Shown one piece after another: positions 18,661-28,024 of a DNA stretch of 64,000 nt (positions within the stretch are counted from its first letter, which is position 1; each line of letters starts with the position of its first letter). The position numbers and the translations under genes are program-made. Below the pieces are notes generated by a model. That model was not told where the DNA came from, did no database searches, and saw only the letters and a program-made list of their open reading frames with translations. The stretch comes from Paraburkholderia phenazinium (lineage in GTDB: Bacteria > Pseudomonadota > Gammaproteobacteria > Burkholderiales > Burkholderiaceae). Location of the stretch: NCBI RefSeq assembly GCF_900142845.1, contig NZ_FSRU01000001.1, positions 1,612,001 to 1,676,000 on the forward strand, read 5' to 3'.

Positions 18661-19044
18661 ATGGCTGTTTACCCCTTCGCCGAATCATTCGACCTCGAAT
18701 CCGCGTTCGGCGACGTGTCCGACTATTGGTCGCCCAAAGTCGTCGCGCAGGTCAACGATCAATACGTGAAGATCGCAAAAGTGCGCGGCCAACTCGTGTG
18801 GCACGACCACGCGCATGAGGACGAATTGTTCTTTGTCGTGCGCGGGCATCTGAAGATCGAATACGAAGGCGGCCGCGTTGTCGATTTGCCAGCAGGTTCG
18901 ATGCATGTGGTGCCGCGCGGTACGCGGCACAACCCGGTCGCCGATGAGGAATGCTGGATCGTGCTGATCGAGCCCATGCAGACGAAACACACGGGCGACG
19001 TGGAATCGCCGCTGACGAGGACAATTGACGAACAATTGCGTTGA
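18661..19044 (+). CDS. Single-domain cupin protein
   Basis: 127 residues with cupin motif 1 (WHDHAHEDELFFVVRGHLKI, about 41-60) and motif 2 (LPAGSMHVVPRGTRHNPVA, about 78-96), including metal-binding His/Glu. It has a GGAGATAATC site before the ATG. Enzymatic or sensing role unknown. It is divergent from a truncated LysR gene, so its control may be lost or altered. Confidence 0.85.
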   Translation: MAVYPFAESFDLESAFGDVSDYWSPKVVAQVNDQYVKIAKVRGQLVWHDHAHEDELFFVVRGHLKIEYEGGRVVDLPAGSMHVVPRGTRHNPVADEECWIVLIEPMQTKHTGDVESPLTRTIDEQLR

Positions 19045-19154
19045 TCACGCTGAGTTCATCTCTTCACACGGCGGCTAACCCTCCAGGTTCGGACATTGAG
19101 CGACATTGCTCGGACTGGCCGTTGAGGGTCGGCATGTGCCGTAGCCAGCGACAC

Positions 19155-19394
19155 TCAATTTTCGAAATGAATCGGCGGTGCGCGAAGCGGGACACGCAGC
19201 GCGTTGACGCGCCGGTGCGTGTGCTCCCCAGCGTAGGGGGTAATGTGGGCGGCCTCGAGCACGGCCGTTGCGTCGCATTGGGTGATGGCGCAACGACCGG
19301 CGTAGGCGTCCAGCAAGGCCTCGCGAAAATCTTTCTGGCCCCATGCAGTGCCTCCACCCACTCTGAGAAGCCGGTATATTGCGATGCGAGACAT
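19155..19394 (-). pseudogene. Fragment of HNH endonuclease
   Basis: The 80-residue frame contains GQKDFREALLDAYAGRCAIT, then CDATAVLEAAHITPYAGEHT, the diagnostic start of the HNH domain common at the C-terminus of restriction-like HNH proteins. The NGLLLRADLHTLFD part that should follow is degraded (NALRVPLRAPPIHFE) and the frame stops. N-terminal domains are also missing. Confidence 0.7.
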
Positions 19395-19421
19395 CCCTCT
19401 CAGAGATAGATAAAGGCTTGT

Positions 19422-20348
19422 ATGCTCGACGGCGTATCCCTCGACCAGCTTAGAACATTCATCGCCGCGGTGGACGAAGGAAGCTTCTCCGCGGCGGCTC
19501 GACGCTTGAACCGCGTGCAGTCCGCAGTCAGCGGCTGGGTGAGTGCTTTGGAGGAGCAGATCGGCATCACACTATTCGACAGGTCAGGGCGTTTCCCAAA
19601 ACTAACGCCTGAAGGCGTGCTCCTTCTTGCGGATGCGCGGGCCATCGTGTCGGGTGTTGACACCCTCAAAGCTCGGGCAAAGCTCATGGCCTCGGGGGTC
19701 GAGGCCGAGCTCTCCGTGGTGTTCGATGTCTTCTTTCCCACTGCCGCCATCAGCGAGGCAGCCAGAGCGTTCACCAAGCGCTTCCCGTTGACGCCGTTAC
19801 GGATCTTCGTGGAGGGTTTGGGTGCTGGGTATCAGCCGGTACTGGAGGGGCGCTGCACGTTGGGAATCCTCGCCTCACTCCCAATCGACTTCCCGTCGCT
19901 GGCTGTCGACCGCCTCGGCACCGTCCCGTTGGTGATGGTTGCTGCGCGTGGCCACCCGCTTGCAAAATTCGAGGGCCATATTCCCAAGAAGGAACTCTCT
20001 AAGCACGTGCAACTGGTCTTGACCGATCGTTCACAGCTGCTCGCTGGCCGCGACTACGGGGTCCTATCGTCTACGACCTGGCGCCTGGCCGATCTGTCCA
20101 CGAAATATGCGTTGCTCAAGGACTGTGTCGGCTGGGGAGGGATGCCTCTTCACATGGTGGAGAAAGACATTGCCTCCGGTGACCTGGTCGCCCTTGACGT
20201 CGATGGTGTCCCGCGCGCCGGAGCCATGCTGACCATTTCTGCCGTCTACCCAGCCGCAACGCCTCCTGGTCCAGCTGGCCGCTGGCTCGTTGAGCATCTG
20301 AAAGACTGGTCGAGCGCAAGAGAGTCGCCTGCACCCGCAAAACTCTAG
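19422..20348 (+). CDS. LysR-family transcriptional regulator
   Basis: 308 residues. The N-terminal winged helix (7-65: LDQLRTFIAAVDEGSFSAAA, then RVQSAVSGWVSALE) is intact and the effector domain (about 95-295) is full length. It probably controls the methyltransferase and SDR genes that face it on the minus strand (20559-22070), but no divergent promoter links them, so the target is open. Confidence 0.9.
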   Translation: MLDGVSLDQLRTFIAAVDEGSFSAAARRLNRVQSAVSGWVSALEEQIGITLFDRSGRFPKLTPEGVLLLADARAIVSGVDTLKARAKLMASGVEAELSVVFDVFFPTAAISEAARAFTKRFPLTPLRIFVEGLGAGYQPVLEGRCTLGILASLPIDFPSLAVDRLGTVPLVMVAARGHPLAKFEGHIPKKELSKHVQLVLTDRSQLLAGRDYGVLSSTTWRLADLSTKYALLKDCVGWGGMPLHMVEKDIASGDLVALDVDGVPRAGAMLTISAVYPAATPPGPAGRWLVEHLKDWSSARESPAPAKL

Positions 20349-20558
20349 CGCTAGGCAGCGGCCTTAACCGAAAGTCATTCGACCTCGCGAGCCAGAAGGT
20401 AGACCACAAAGCCCGTCTTGGCCATTCAACGCCCCGACGATGCAAGTGACTTCCGTACGACCTGTACTACTCACGAATTCGGCGCGTGGAACCTGCGGAT
20501 CGCATCAAGTTGTTTGCACCCAGTGGCGAGCTCGACATTAAGTGGGCGGCTGGACTCG

Positions 20559-21191
20559 TTAGGGCTTCACAAACCGATAGGCGAAGCGATCGGTCTTACC
20601 CTTGATCGAGGGGTCAAACACCTTGCCCGAGTGCGGATCGTTCTTGTTGGCGAGAACGGTGCTTTCCGCGTCCAGTACGAAGCCTGCCGCTTCCACCTCC
20701 TCGCGCACGGACGCAGGGTCAATCCGATGCAGCGACTGGGCGTTGCTCATGCCCACTCCGACGGCGGTGGCGTGATCGACGATGACATAGTACCCACCGG
20801 ACTTCAGTCGCTCGTAGACGGCTCGGTTGAACTCCGCCGCCGTCGCGCCTTTGGCCTGCATAAGCGCAGTGTGGAGGTCGTGGTAGAACAGGTGCAGCCA
20901 CAGGACATCAGCTGGTCGAGTGGCCTGCGGCATCGCTACGAGGTCCGCGGAAACGACCTCGACGTTCTCTCGGCCCGGCTCCTTCGCAAGCGTCCGCATG
21001 AGGCCGACCGGATCGTTCTTGAAGTGGGCAACTTCGGCCGGCACGAAGCTGTAGACCCGTCCTTCGGGTCCCACGACGTCTGAAAAGAGACGGGTCCAGT
21101 CGCCGTCGCCCGGGTAAACGTCGATGACGGTGGCGCCCGCATCGACGCGTGAGAAACGGATCAACTCCGCCAGCTTGGATTGGTCGTACAT
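20559..21191 (-). CDS. SAM-dependent methyltransferase, class I
   Basis: 210 residues from ATG 21191, chosen for the GAAGGA site upstream. Motif I is VIDVYPGDGDWTRLFSDVVG (about 22-41, SAM binding). Later VLWLHLFYHDLH and LKSGGYYVIVDHATAVGVG mark strands 4 and 5 of the fold. Acceptor unknown. The protein resembles stand-alone methyltransferases annotated as predicted methyltransferases. It sits 126 bp after the SDR gene on the same strand. Confidence 0.8.
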   Translation of the reverse strand: MYDQSKLAELIRFSRVDAGATVIDVYPGDGDWTRLFSDVVGPEGRVYSFVPAEVAHFKNDPVGLMRTLAKEPGRENVEVVSADLVAMPQATRPADVLWLHLFYHDLHTALMQAKGATAAEFNRAVYERLKSGGYYVIVDHATAVGVGMSNAQSLHRIDPASVREEVEAAGFVLDAESTVLANKNDPHSGKVFDPSIKGKTDRFAYRFVKP

Positions 21192-21317
21192 GGGATGTCC
21201 TTCACGGTAGAGAATTCGACGAGCGTATGACGTGCAAGGCATCGGCCCACGGCTCATTCGCCATAGACCGCGAAGAATGCCGCTAAGGCCAGCGCCTGCG
21301 TGTCAATGTACTCCGGG

Positions 21318-22070
21318 TCAGCCCTGCGCCATGCCCCCATCGACGGGAAGATCGATACCGGTGATGTAAGAACTTTCATCAGAGGCGAGGAACGTGACTG
21401 CTGCAGCGATTTCCTCGGGCATGCCCCTGCGGCCCATCGGGATCTGCGTGGTGAACTGTGCGACTGCTTGCTCGGCCTGTTCAGCGGTAAGGCCCGTCGT
21501 AGTCGCCAAGGCCGGGGTGTCGATTGCTCCGGGGCTCATACAATTCACGCGGATCTTGCGGTCTTTCAATTCCAAGGCCCAGCCGCGCGCGAAGTTGCGC
21601 ACAGCGGCCTTACTCGCGGCGTAAGCAGTAAATCCTGGAAGCCCGAGCACGTTCGAGACCGAAGAGTTCAGGATAATCGAACCGCCGTCTTTGAAGAGGG
21701 GAAGGGCCTTCTGCACCGTAAAGAACATTCCCTTCACGTTCACGTCGAAGGTCTGGTCAAAATGGGCCTCACTAGCTACCGCGAGCGGTGCGATTGTCCC
21801 CGCGCCCGCGTTCGCGAAGAGAATGTCGATGTGACCATGTTTCTCTTTCACGACAGCAAAGAGGCGATCCAGATCGTCTAGGCGCGACACATCGCCCACG
21901 ACCGTCGTAATGTTTCTCTCGATGGCGGCGGCGGCCTCTTTCAGCTCTTTCTCTCGGCGCCCAGTGATTACGACATGCGCACCTTCATCCACGAAGCGCT
22001 TGGCTGTGGCCAAGCCAATCCCACTGCTTCCGCCCGTGACGACTGCAATCTTGCCTTCTAGGTTTCTCAT
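21318..22070 (-). CDS. Short-chain dehydrogenase/reductase (SDR)
   Basis: 250 residues, full classical SDR. The nucleotide-binding TGGSSGIG is at 12-19, NAGAG near 88, the catalytic Ser in NSSVSN near 138, YAASK (Tyr-Lys) near 152, and a C-terminal GIDLPVDGG. It uses NAD(P)H; TGR at 36-38 suggests NADPH preference. Substrate unknown. First gene of a probable two-gene unit with the methyltransferase. Confidence 0.9.
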   Translation of the reverse strand: MRNLEGKIAVVTGGSSGIGLATAKRFVDEGAHVVITGRREKELKEAAAAIERNITTVVGDVSRLDDLDRLFAVVKEKHGHIDILFANAGAGTIAPLAVASEAHFDQTFDVNVKGMFFTVQKALPLFKDGGSIILNSSVSNVLGLPGFTAYAASKAAVRNFARGWALELKDRKIRVNCMSPGAIDTPALATTTGLTAEQAEQAVAQFTTQIPMGRRGMPEEIAAAVTFLASDESSYITGIDLPVDGGMAQG

Positions 22071-22654
22071 GATCTTTCATCCTTTCGTAACTGAAAAGCG
22101 GGGTTCCGCGACTGGCGGAGCCGAAGTCCAGCAACGGGACGACGACCCAAGCTCCTCGCTACAAGCGCGAGAGCTTGCAGATCGGCCCGCTGGCCGAACA
22201 CGAATGGTAGGAGCGCACCGGCCTCCTGAGAAGACGACATATTGAGATGCAATCCATCTCTTCCGTAGATGGACGCCACTTACGGGCTCGATAAACTTCA
22301 TGCGCTGACTATGACGGCGGCTCTGCGGACGAGACCGCAACGAACGGCAAGTGATCTCTCTCGCGTTGTCGACGGCAAGGATATCTGCCGAGCGGGCAAT
22401 TTGCGTTCGCACCGACGATCCTTTGGTAACCGATGACATTGTCGAGAAGGTGTTGCGACGCATGGTCGGACGGACATATGATTGATGAGCTTATCGAACG
22501 GTCTCTGGGCCCTTACACCGATCGCAGGGGTAACAACCGGCCATCAAGCGACGGTCGACTGAGGCTTCAGAATGGGCGACAATTCCCAGTCTCGTAGGCG
22601 CGCCGCGTATCCGGTAGAAAAATCCAACCAGTTCGAAACGAATTTGAGAGTCGC
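22071..22654. other. Gene-free stretch between SDR and peptidase E
   Basis: Several short overlapping open frames exist on both strands, but none has a ribosome site or recognisable domain. The region should hold the SDR promoter near 22080-22250 and the peptidase promoter near 22600. Nothing else identified. Confidence 0.5.
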
Positions 22655-23323
22655 ATGTGCCCTTATCGAAAACTGGCGTTATATAGTGATCAAGACTTTC
22701 CAGCTAATGAAGAAATGGATGCGCGTCTTCTACGGTTGATCGGACGACCGCAGCCGAAGATTGGATATATCCCCGCGACAAGCGATCCAGAGCGCATTTA
22801 CTTCCGGCGTAAAGCTGACTACTACGCTGGGATTGGCGCGAATTTGGTAGTGTATGTAGACCCTAGTCAAGACACATCGGAAGCGGAATGGTCGACTCTG
22901 CTGTCGTGCGATGCGATCCACCTATCTGGCGGGAATACGTTTTCGTTCTTGTCGTGGCTGCAGCGACGCAGCGTACTGCCGCTCCTGACTCGGTACGTAT
23001 CCGAAGGAGGGGTGCTGATCGGTGTAAGCGCGGGCGCTATCTTGATGACACCCAGCGTGGATTCAGCATTACTGTGCGGCGATGTTCGGGACGAACAGTT
23101 GATGGATGACGCAGGACTCGGCCTTGTAGATTTCCACTTTTGGCCACACTTCAATTCTGAAAGCGTTACCGGAGATCAGTCGAAATTGTCCTCTACTATC
23201 CCGGACCTCTACGCGTGTCCCGACGGTTCGGGGATTGTCATTGACGGCAAGGAAGTCGAGTTATTCGGACGGGTTCATCGATACGCTTCAGAAGCGATTC
23301 GTCCTACTCCTCTTGAGGATTGA
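22655..23323 (+). CDS. Peptidase E-like serine peptidase (family S51)
   Basis: 222 residues with S51 features: a central IHLSGGNTFSFL (88-99) and nucleophile elbow GVSAGA (123-128, Ser125), followed by a DFHFWPHFNSE loop with the probable catalytic His. Family members cleave Asp-X dipeptides (PepE) or cyanophycin fragments. It is cytoplasmic, with no signal peptide. Single gene just upstream of the IS1182 element. Confidence 0.85.
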   Translation: MCPYRKLALYSDQDFPANEEMDARLLRLIGRPQPKIGYIPATSDPERIYFRRKADYYAGIGANLVVYVDPSQDTSEAEWSTLLSCDAIHLSGGNTFSFLSWLQRRSVLPLLTRYVSEGGVLIGVSAGAILMTPSVDSALLCGDVRDEQLMDDAGLGLVDFHFWPHFNSESVTGDQSKLSSTIPDLYACPDGSGIVIDGKEVELFGRVHRYASEAIRPTPLED

Positions 23324-23447
23324 AGTCGTCCCGTTCTTTGGCAGCAACTGTGCTGATGGTCCATCTTCGGTTCGTGAACGTCCGCTTCGTAGAAAGCCGA
23401 ACGTTACATGCGAGTCGATCTGGGTCAGCATTCGTCCGGCCCAATGC

Positions 23448-23470
23448 GGCCGAGGCTGTGTAAAAACGCG
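23448..23470 (+). repeat. Left terminal inverted repeat of IS1182 element
   Basis: Contains GGCTGTGTAAAAACGCG and is the exact reverse complement of 25079-25101. Confidence 0.9.
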
Positions 23471-23497
23471 CGTCATCGTCTAGACTAAATCAACCTG

Positions 23498-24967
23498 TTG
23501 ATGCGCGAGACGAAGATGGGGCGATATGTTGAGGGTGCAGACCGCAATCAAACAACACTGCTGCCGGAATGTCTTGACGACTTCATCGCCGAGGATAACC
23601 CAATAAGAGTAGTCGACGTGTTCGTAGGCGAACTTGACCTGGCTTCACTGGGATTCGATGGAGCCACGCCAGCAAGCACAGGGCGTCCGTCTTATCATCC
23701 CGCCGTCTTGCTGAAAGTCTACATCTACGGCTATCTCAACCGCGTACAGTCGAGCCGTCGCCTGGAGCGGGAATGCCAGCGCAATGTTGAGCTGATGTGG
23801 CTGACCGGCCGTCTTGCGCCAGACTTCAAGACGATAGCCGAGTTCAGGCGATGCAATGGAGAAGGCATTCGCAATGCATGCCGACGTTTCGTGAACATAT
23901 GCCGCAATCTAAAGCTCTTCACGCACGCCTTGGTGGCCATCGACGGCAGCAAATTCAAAGCTGTGAATAGCCGTGACCAGAACTTCACACCGAACAAGAT
24001 TGAGAGGCGACAGGAGCAGATCGAAAAAAGCATCAAGCGCTACATGGATGCGCTGGAAACAGCAGATCGGACCCAGCCGGCTGAAGTTGAGGCAAAGACC
24101 AGTCATCTGCGAGAGAAGATCGACAGGCTGCGCGAACAGGTGCGCGATCTGGATTACGCAGCGAAGCTTCTGAACGATCTTCCAGAAAAGCAGATCTCCC
24201 TTACCGATCCCGATTCGCGCTCGATGCTCTCGCAAGCCAAGGGCACAGGCGTGGTTGGCTACAACGTTCAGGTGGCTGTCGACACCCGTCACCACCTTAT
24301 CGTGACCCACGAAGTCACAAACGTCGGCAACGACCGCACTCAGTTGAGCCCGATGGCGAAAGCCGCGCGCGATGCCATGGGGAGAAAGACGCTTAGGGTA
24401 CTCGCGGACCGGGGATACTACAGTGCACCGGAGATCAAGGCTTGTGACGACGCCGGTATTGCCGCGTTCGTGCCCAAATCACAGACATCTGGCGCCAAGG
24501 CTGACGGGCGGTTCGATCGAGCTGACTTTATCTATATCGCGACCGACGATGAGTACCAATGTCCGGCGGGACAGCGAGCGACTTACCGGTTCAGCTCCGT
24601 TGAGCGCGACAACCCGATGACGTTGCGAACCTACTGGAGCCGTGCATGTCCACGCTGCCCGATCAAAAGCCAGTGCACGCCGTCTGATTACCGGCGTATC
24701 CGCCGATGGGAGCACGAAGAAGTCCTTGAGGCCGTGCAACGCAGGCTCGATCGTCAGCTTGATGCGATGACAATTCGCCGTCGCACGGTCGAACATGTGT
24801 TCGGCACTCTCAAGCACTGGATGGGTTCAACTCACTTCCAGACTCGCAGGCTCGGTAACGTCGCCGCCGAAATGAGCTTGCATGTGTTGGCGTACAACAT
24901 CAAACGAATCATCAGTATCCTCGGATTCGCAGACGCAATGCGGGCAATGAAGATGGCTGGCGCGTGA
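23498..24967 (+). CDS. IS1182-family transposase
   Basis: 489 residues, an apparently intact DDE enzyme. It has the family N-terminal domain (YHPAVLLKVYIYGYLNR), first Asp in AIDGSKFKAVNSR (about 148), a coiled-coil insert (about 170-225), second Asp in VLADRGYYSAPEI (about 305), a Cys-rich YQCPAG..CPRCPIKSQC segment and the catalytic Glu in RRTVEHVFGTLKHWMG (about 433). It moves the surrounding element. Start at 23498 or the Met seven codons later (MGRYVEG). Confidence 0.95.
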   Translation: MMRETKMGRYVEGADRNQTTLLPECLDDFIAEDNPIRVVDVFVGELDLASLGFDGATPASTGRPSYHPAVLLKVYIYGYLNRVQSSRRLERECQRNVELMWLTGRLAPDFKTIAEFRRCNGEGIRNACRRFVNICRNLKLFTHALVAIDGSKFKAVNSRDQNFTPNKIERRQEQIEKSIKRYMDALETADRTQPAEVEAKTSHLREKIDRLREQVRDLDYAAKLLNDLPEKQISLTDPDSRSMLSQAKGTGVVGYNVQVAVDTRHHLIVTHEVTNVGNDRTQLSPMAKAARDAMGRKTLRVLADRGYYSAPEIKACDDAGIAAFVPKSQTSGAKADGRFDRADFIYIATDDEYQCPAGQRATYRFSSVERDNPMTLRTYWSRACPRCPIKSQCTPSDYRRIRRWEHEEVLEAVQRRLDRQLDAMTIRRRTVEHVFGTLKHWMGSTHFQTRRLGNVAAEMSLHVLAYNIKRIISILGFADAMRAMKMAGA

Positions 24968-25078
24968 TCTGCGCTCGCCTGTCTTACACTTCAGCGCAGC
25001 AAATTCTGATCGCTCTCGAAATCTGGTGTCACGAAAGCGTGCACCTGCTGAGACACGATATTTTAGCCAATCGGTAGC

Positions 25079-25101
25079 CGCGTTTTTACACAGCCTCGGC
25101 C
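25079..25101 (-). repeat. Right terminal inverted repeat of IS1182 element
   Basis: Contains CGCGTTTTTACACAGCC and is the exact reverse complement of 23448-23470. A diverged look-alike occurs at 5011-5032. Confidence 0.9.
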
Positions 25102-25152
25102 AGGAACGGACCTTCGACAAGTGGACGTAGATCGCCGACAATCGGACCTGCA
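25096..25152 (+). repeat. Dispersed intergenic repeat, copy 4
   Basis: TCGGCCAGGAACGGACCTTCGAC, given here as two adjoining blocks TCGGCCAGGAACGGAC and CTTCGAC, then TAGATCGCCGACAATCGGAC. Same block order as copies 1, 2 and 5. Confidence 0.6.
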
Positions 25153-25255
25153 ACAACGGACCGCTCACACAGCAGGAGCGCGGAATCTAAGCGGCATATT
25201 CTTGAGAAGCTGCTTGTCTGTGCACAAATTGGCGAACTCAGACTAGGGCACCGAG

Positions 25256-25657
25256 ATGGAAGACGGTCGATACGCGGTATCCATTAAGGGAGTGGTTTTC
25301 AATGAACCAGATAGAGTGATTCTGCTGCTCAACGAGCGACAGGAGTGGGAGCTGCCCGGTGGCCGTATTGAACGCGGAGAGAGCCCGGCCGAATGCGTAG
25401 TGCGCGAATTCAAAGAAGAACTGGACATCGCCATCAGTCCCGCTGTTCTTCTCGACACCTATCTATTCGAAGTGATTCCGCGAAAGCACGTATTTATCGT
25501 TACATACGGTTGCCAGCTGGCCGGAGTGTTCTGCCCGAAGATCAGCGAAGAACATCTACAAGCCTGCACCTTCGACGTCAATGTGCTTCCTGTGAACCTA
25601 CCGGAGGGATATCGCAATTCAATCCTGACCTGGCACAGTCGACGCACGCGGGCTTAA
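25256..25657 (+). CDS. Nudix hydrolase-like protein
   Basis: 133 residues. The Nudix box runs 36-58: G36, E42, REFKEEL at 50-56 supply the metal-binding glutamates, but the conserved Gly near its end is Asp57. ELPGG precedes the box as usual. Members hydrolyse nucleoside diphosphates linked to another moiety; substrate unknown. ATG 25256 follows the weak GCACCGAG. The gene sits directly after the IS element and may be expressed from its end. Confidence 0.8.
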   Translation: MEDGRYAVSIKGVVFNEPDRVILLLNERQEWELPGGRIERGESPAECVVREFKEELDIAISPAVLLDTYLFEVIPRKHVFIVTYGCQLAGVFCPKISEEHLQACTFDVNVLPVNLPEGYRNSILTWHSRRTRA

Positions 25658-25811
25658 CGCAGTCAGCTTCGCTGCGAAGGCGGCAGGAGGTCCGCTAGAT
25701 GATTTTCAATCGAACGGCACAATGCATCAGGGGACACTGCGCTATTACCATGGAAGCTACAGTCAAACTCCCCTTGACCGTTCATCTCGCCACGGCTGGA
25801 CAGCACAGACC

Positions 25812-26249
25812 ATGAATCAACAGATCAACTTACGCGCTGCATCTCAGGACGACGAGCCATTTCTCCTGCAACTCCGCAAGCTAACGATGACGGAACATCT
25901 GGAACGAGTCGCTATACCCGTCGACGATGAAGCGCACTACCAGCGCATCAGATCAAACTTCGAAGACGCGCAGATTATTTGCGAGGGAAATCGAAGCATA
26001 GGGCTAATCAAGTTGAGCCGCATGACCGACGAATGGCACGTACATCAAATCCAGGTGACACCGTCCCACCAGGGAAGAGGTGTCGGCAAAACCGTTTTGA
26101 CTGCCGTGTTGAACGAAGCGAAGCGCGTAGGTGTACCAGTCACTCTGAGCGTGCTGCATGGCAACCCGGCACGTCGCCTGTATGATCAGCTCGGTTTCCA
26201 ATTCGTCGCAGAACTACCCAAGAGCACGAAGCTCATTTGGCATCCGTAG
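25812..26249 (+). CDS. GNAT-family N-acetyltransferase
   Basis: 145 residues from ATG 25812. Motif A is HVHQIQVTPSHQGRGVGKTV (about 77-96) with the Q/RxxGxG/A acetyl-CoA loop, followed by VTLSVLHGNPARRLYDQLGF (motif B). It is a compact single-domain acetyltransferase. Longer in-frame starts upstream lack similarity. Target unknown. Confidence 0.85.
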   Translation: MNQQINLRAASQDDEPFLLQLRKLTMTEHLERVAIPVDDEAHYQRIRSNFEDAQIICEGNRSIGLIKLSRMTDEWHVHQIQVTPSHQGRGVGKTVLTAVLNEAKRVGVPVTLSVLHGNPARRLYDQLGFQFVAELPKSTKLIWHP

Positions 26250-26668
26250 TCTCAAGTGTCCCAACGGCATCTTACGTAAAGATCAGTCACGCTTCCGACC
26301 AGCGTCGTTCATTGATCGCTTACGGTCAATCAGTCCACCCCATGAGCGGCAGCAATGCGGATGGAAACGGCCGTACCGGGTCGGCGCACGCCTTTCGCAT
26401 ATCTGCGCGATTAGCGATCGATTGAGGTCTGTGTCGGACCGCGTTCGGCCAGGAGCGGACCATCGACCCTAAGGCGAGGATCGTCGGCAATCGTGTCACC
26501 ATGGACCAACCGGTCGGCGCGATTAAGGCAACTCTGGGCGGCTATTTTTGAGTGGAAATACTCGTACGAATGCAGGCACATTCAACTTGGGCTGTCGTCT
26601 ACTCCGGGAAGGAACCGATGGTTTGGCCCTTCCCTGGGCCGCGTTGAGCGAGTGAAAAAGCGGGCGCC
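26250..26668. other. Gene-free stretch with repeat copy
   Basis: No supportable gene. It contains repeat copy 5 and lies between convergent genes. Confidence 0.5.
26429..26493 (+). repeat. Dispersed intergenic repeat, copy 5
   Basis: GTGTCGGACCGCGTTCGGCC, then AGGAGCGGACCATCGAC and GGATCGTCGGCAATCG. It is the closest match to copy 2 (7230-7295). Confidence 0.65.
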
Positions 26669-27463
26669 CTATGCAATTGTCCGAACGACACCGCCGTCGA
26701 CACGCAAGGAAGTGCCTGTTGTCGCCGACGCCTGCTCCGAGCAGACATAGACGACCAGGTTTGCGACTTCTTCGGTTGTCGCGAAGCGATTGAGGAGCGT
26801 GGTCGGGCGATTCGTTTTCAGGAACTGCTGCTCGGCTTCCTCACGCGTAATGCCTTGCGCATCTGCGTTCGCCTGCGCCCAACCACCCATGATCTCCGAA
26901 TTCGTCGGACCAGGGAGAACCGAATTAACGGTGACGCCCGTTCCGCCGACCACCTCTGCCAAGCCCCTCGCAATGGCGAGCTGAGCGGTCTTGGTCGTGG
27001 CGTAGTCGATCATGTCTTTAGGGATGGCAAGCGCGGACTCGCTACTGATGAAGACGACGCGCCCCCAGCCGCGCTTCGTCATGTTTGGCACATAGTGGCG
27101 GGAGGCGCGAATACCGCTCATGACGTTAAGTTCGAAGAGATCGATCCACTCGCTGTCCTCAATTTCGAAGAAGGACTTCGGACGCCCAGTACCCACATTG
27201 TTGACGAGAATGTCCGCATCCGGCGCCTGCGCGAACAAGTCCGCCGCGCCTTTCGGAGTCGCAAGATCTGCGATGACGCCGGTAAACTCCGCCTTTGGCA
27301 AGAGTTCGCGAAGCTCCCGAAGCGCCGTGGAGACGCGCTTCTCTGTGCGGCCGTTGATCACGACCGCGGCGCCTGCGCGCCCCAGCCCTTCTGCAATGGC
27401 TCGGCCGATACCTGCTGTGGACCCAGTAACGACGGCCTTGCGGCCAGTGAGATCAATATTCAT
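26669..27463 (-). CDS. Short-chain dehydrogenase/reductase (SDR)
   Basis: 264 residues. TGSTAGIG (13-20) binds the cofactor; NGRTE after the second strand suggests NADP(H). NNVGT occurs near 88; the catalytic Ser lies in ISSESA near 139 and Tyr-Lys in YATTK near 153. The C-terminus is full (TTGTSLRVDGGVVRTIA). It is divergent from a broken LysR gene 104 bp away, which probably once controlled it. Confidence 0.9.
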   Translation of the reverse strand: MNIDLTGRKAVVTGSTAGIGRAIAEGLGRAGAAVVINGRTEKRVSTALRELRELLPKAEFTGVIADLATPKGAADLFAQAPDADILVNNVGTGRPKSFFEIEDSEWIDLFELNVMSGIRASRHYVPNMTKRGWGRVVFISSESALAIPKDMIDYATTKTAQLAIARGLAEVVGGTGVTVNSVLPGPTNSEIMGGWAQANADAQGITREEAEQQFLKTNRPTTLLNRFATTEEVANLVVYVCSEQASATTGTSLRVDGGVVRTIA

Positions 27464-27566
27464 GACACCATTCCTTCAGCTGTGAAGAGAGCTGCATTGT
27501 GAGTGATGTCGGAACCAATGATAATAGCTTGATTTGCCATAACATTAATTCCCAGGAGGAATGGAA

Positions 27567-27713
27567 GTGGATCGATTCCACGAATTAAACGCCTTCATAG
27601 CCGTGGTTGAAGCCGGCGGTTTTACAGCTGCCGCGCATCGAACCGGCGATTCACAGTCGGCAATCAGTAAGGCTAGCGCTGGGCCATTCGAACGACTTCC
27701 CCGGTTTACTTAA
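27567..27713 (+). pseudogene. LysR-family regulator remnant (N-terminal helix-turn-helix only)
   Basis: 48 codons: from GTG 27567 (AGGAGGA six bases upstream) the frame reads VDRFHELNAFIAVVEAGGFT, then AAAHRTGDSQSAISKA, the LysR winged helix up to the recognition helix. It then breaks into GPFERLPRFT and a stop. No downstream remainder was found. Confidence 0.8.
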
Positions 27714-27980
27714 CGGTCGTTGACTGACCGGCAGTGCATCGGTGCACCTGCAATCCCCGTGAAAAGTTCGACAAGAATTCAGACACTTCTAGCATCTTGA
27801 AAGGGAGAACCTCAGACTCCCTATTCAGGGCTTTAATTCTCGGCTAAGCTCTGGAAGCCTTGCGCGTATTGGGTTCTATTTCGGCTTAAGGCGGCCCCAC
27901 TGAAATTTGGAGGTTGGATATGAAAGATATTGACACCACACCGTCAGGCAACTTTCTAAATTTTTCTATGCATTGGGACC
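27714..27980. other. Spacer between LysR remnant and rsgA-like gene
   Basis: No gene apart from the small leader frame that begins at 27920. The sequence just before it (GGAGGTTGGAT) is a strong ribosome site. Confidence 0.4.
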
Positions 27981-28024
27981 ATGACCAATCTCGAATCCGA
28001 TTGTTTAAAGAAACTAGGCTTTAA
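27920..28024 (+). CDS. Possible 34-residue leader peptide overlapping the rsgA-like gene
   Basis: ATG 27920 follows TTGGAGGTTGGAT, a better ribosome site than that of the next gene. The 34-codon frame runs 44 bases into the downstream coding region in a different frame and ends TAA at 28022. It could couple translation to the GTPase gene, or be chance. No homology recognised. Confidence 0.3.
   Translation: MKDIDTTPSGNFLNFSMHWDHDQSRIRLFKETRL

Larger units (their letters stand above)
23448..25101 (+). mobile_element. Complete IS1182-family insertion sequence
   Basis: A 1654-bp element bounded by 23-bp perfect inverted repeats at 23448-23470 and 25079-25101, containing one full-length transposase. 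The last 6 bases of each repeat (GGCCGA side) may be target sequence, so the ends could be 23454 and 25095. No target duplication is obvious outside. The right flank continues as the dispersed intergenic repeat. Confidence 0.88.

Noticed and set aside
22312..22485. 57-codon plus frame ending DIVEKVLRRMVGRTYD
   Set aside because: Looks protein-like at its end but has no start with a ribosome site and no known family.
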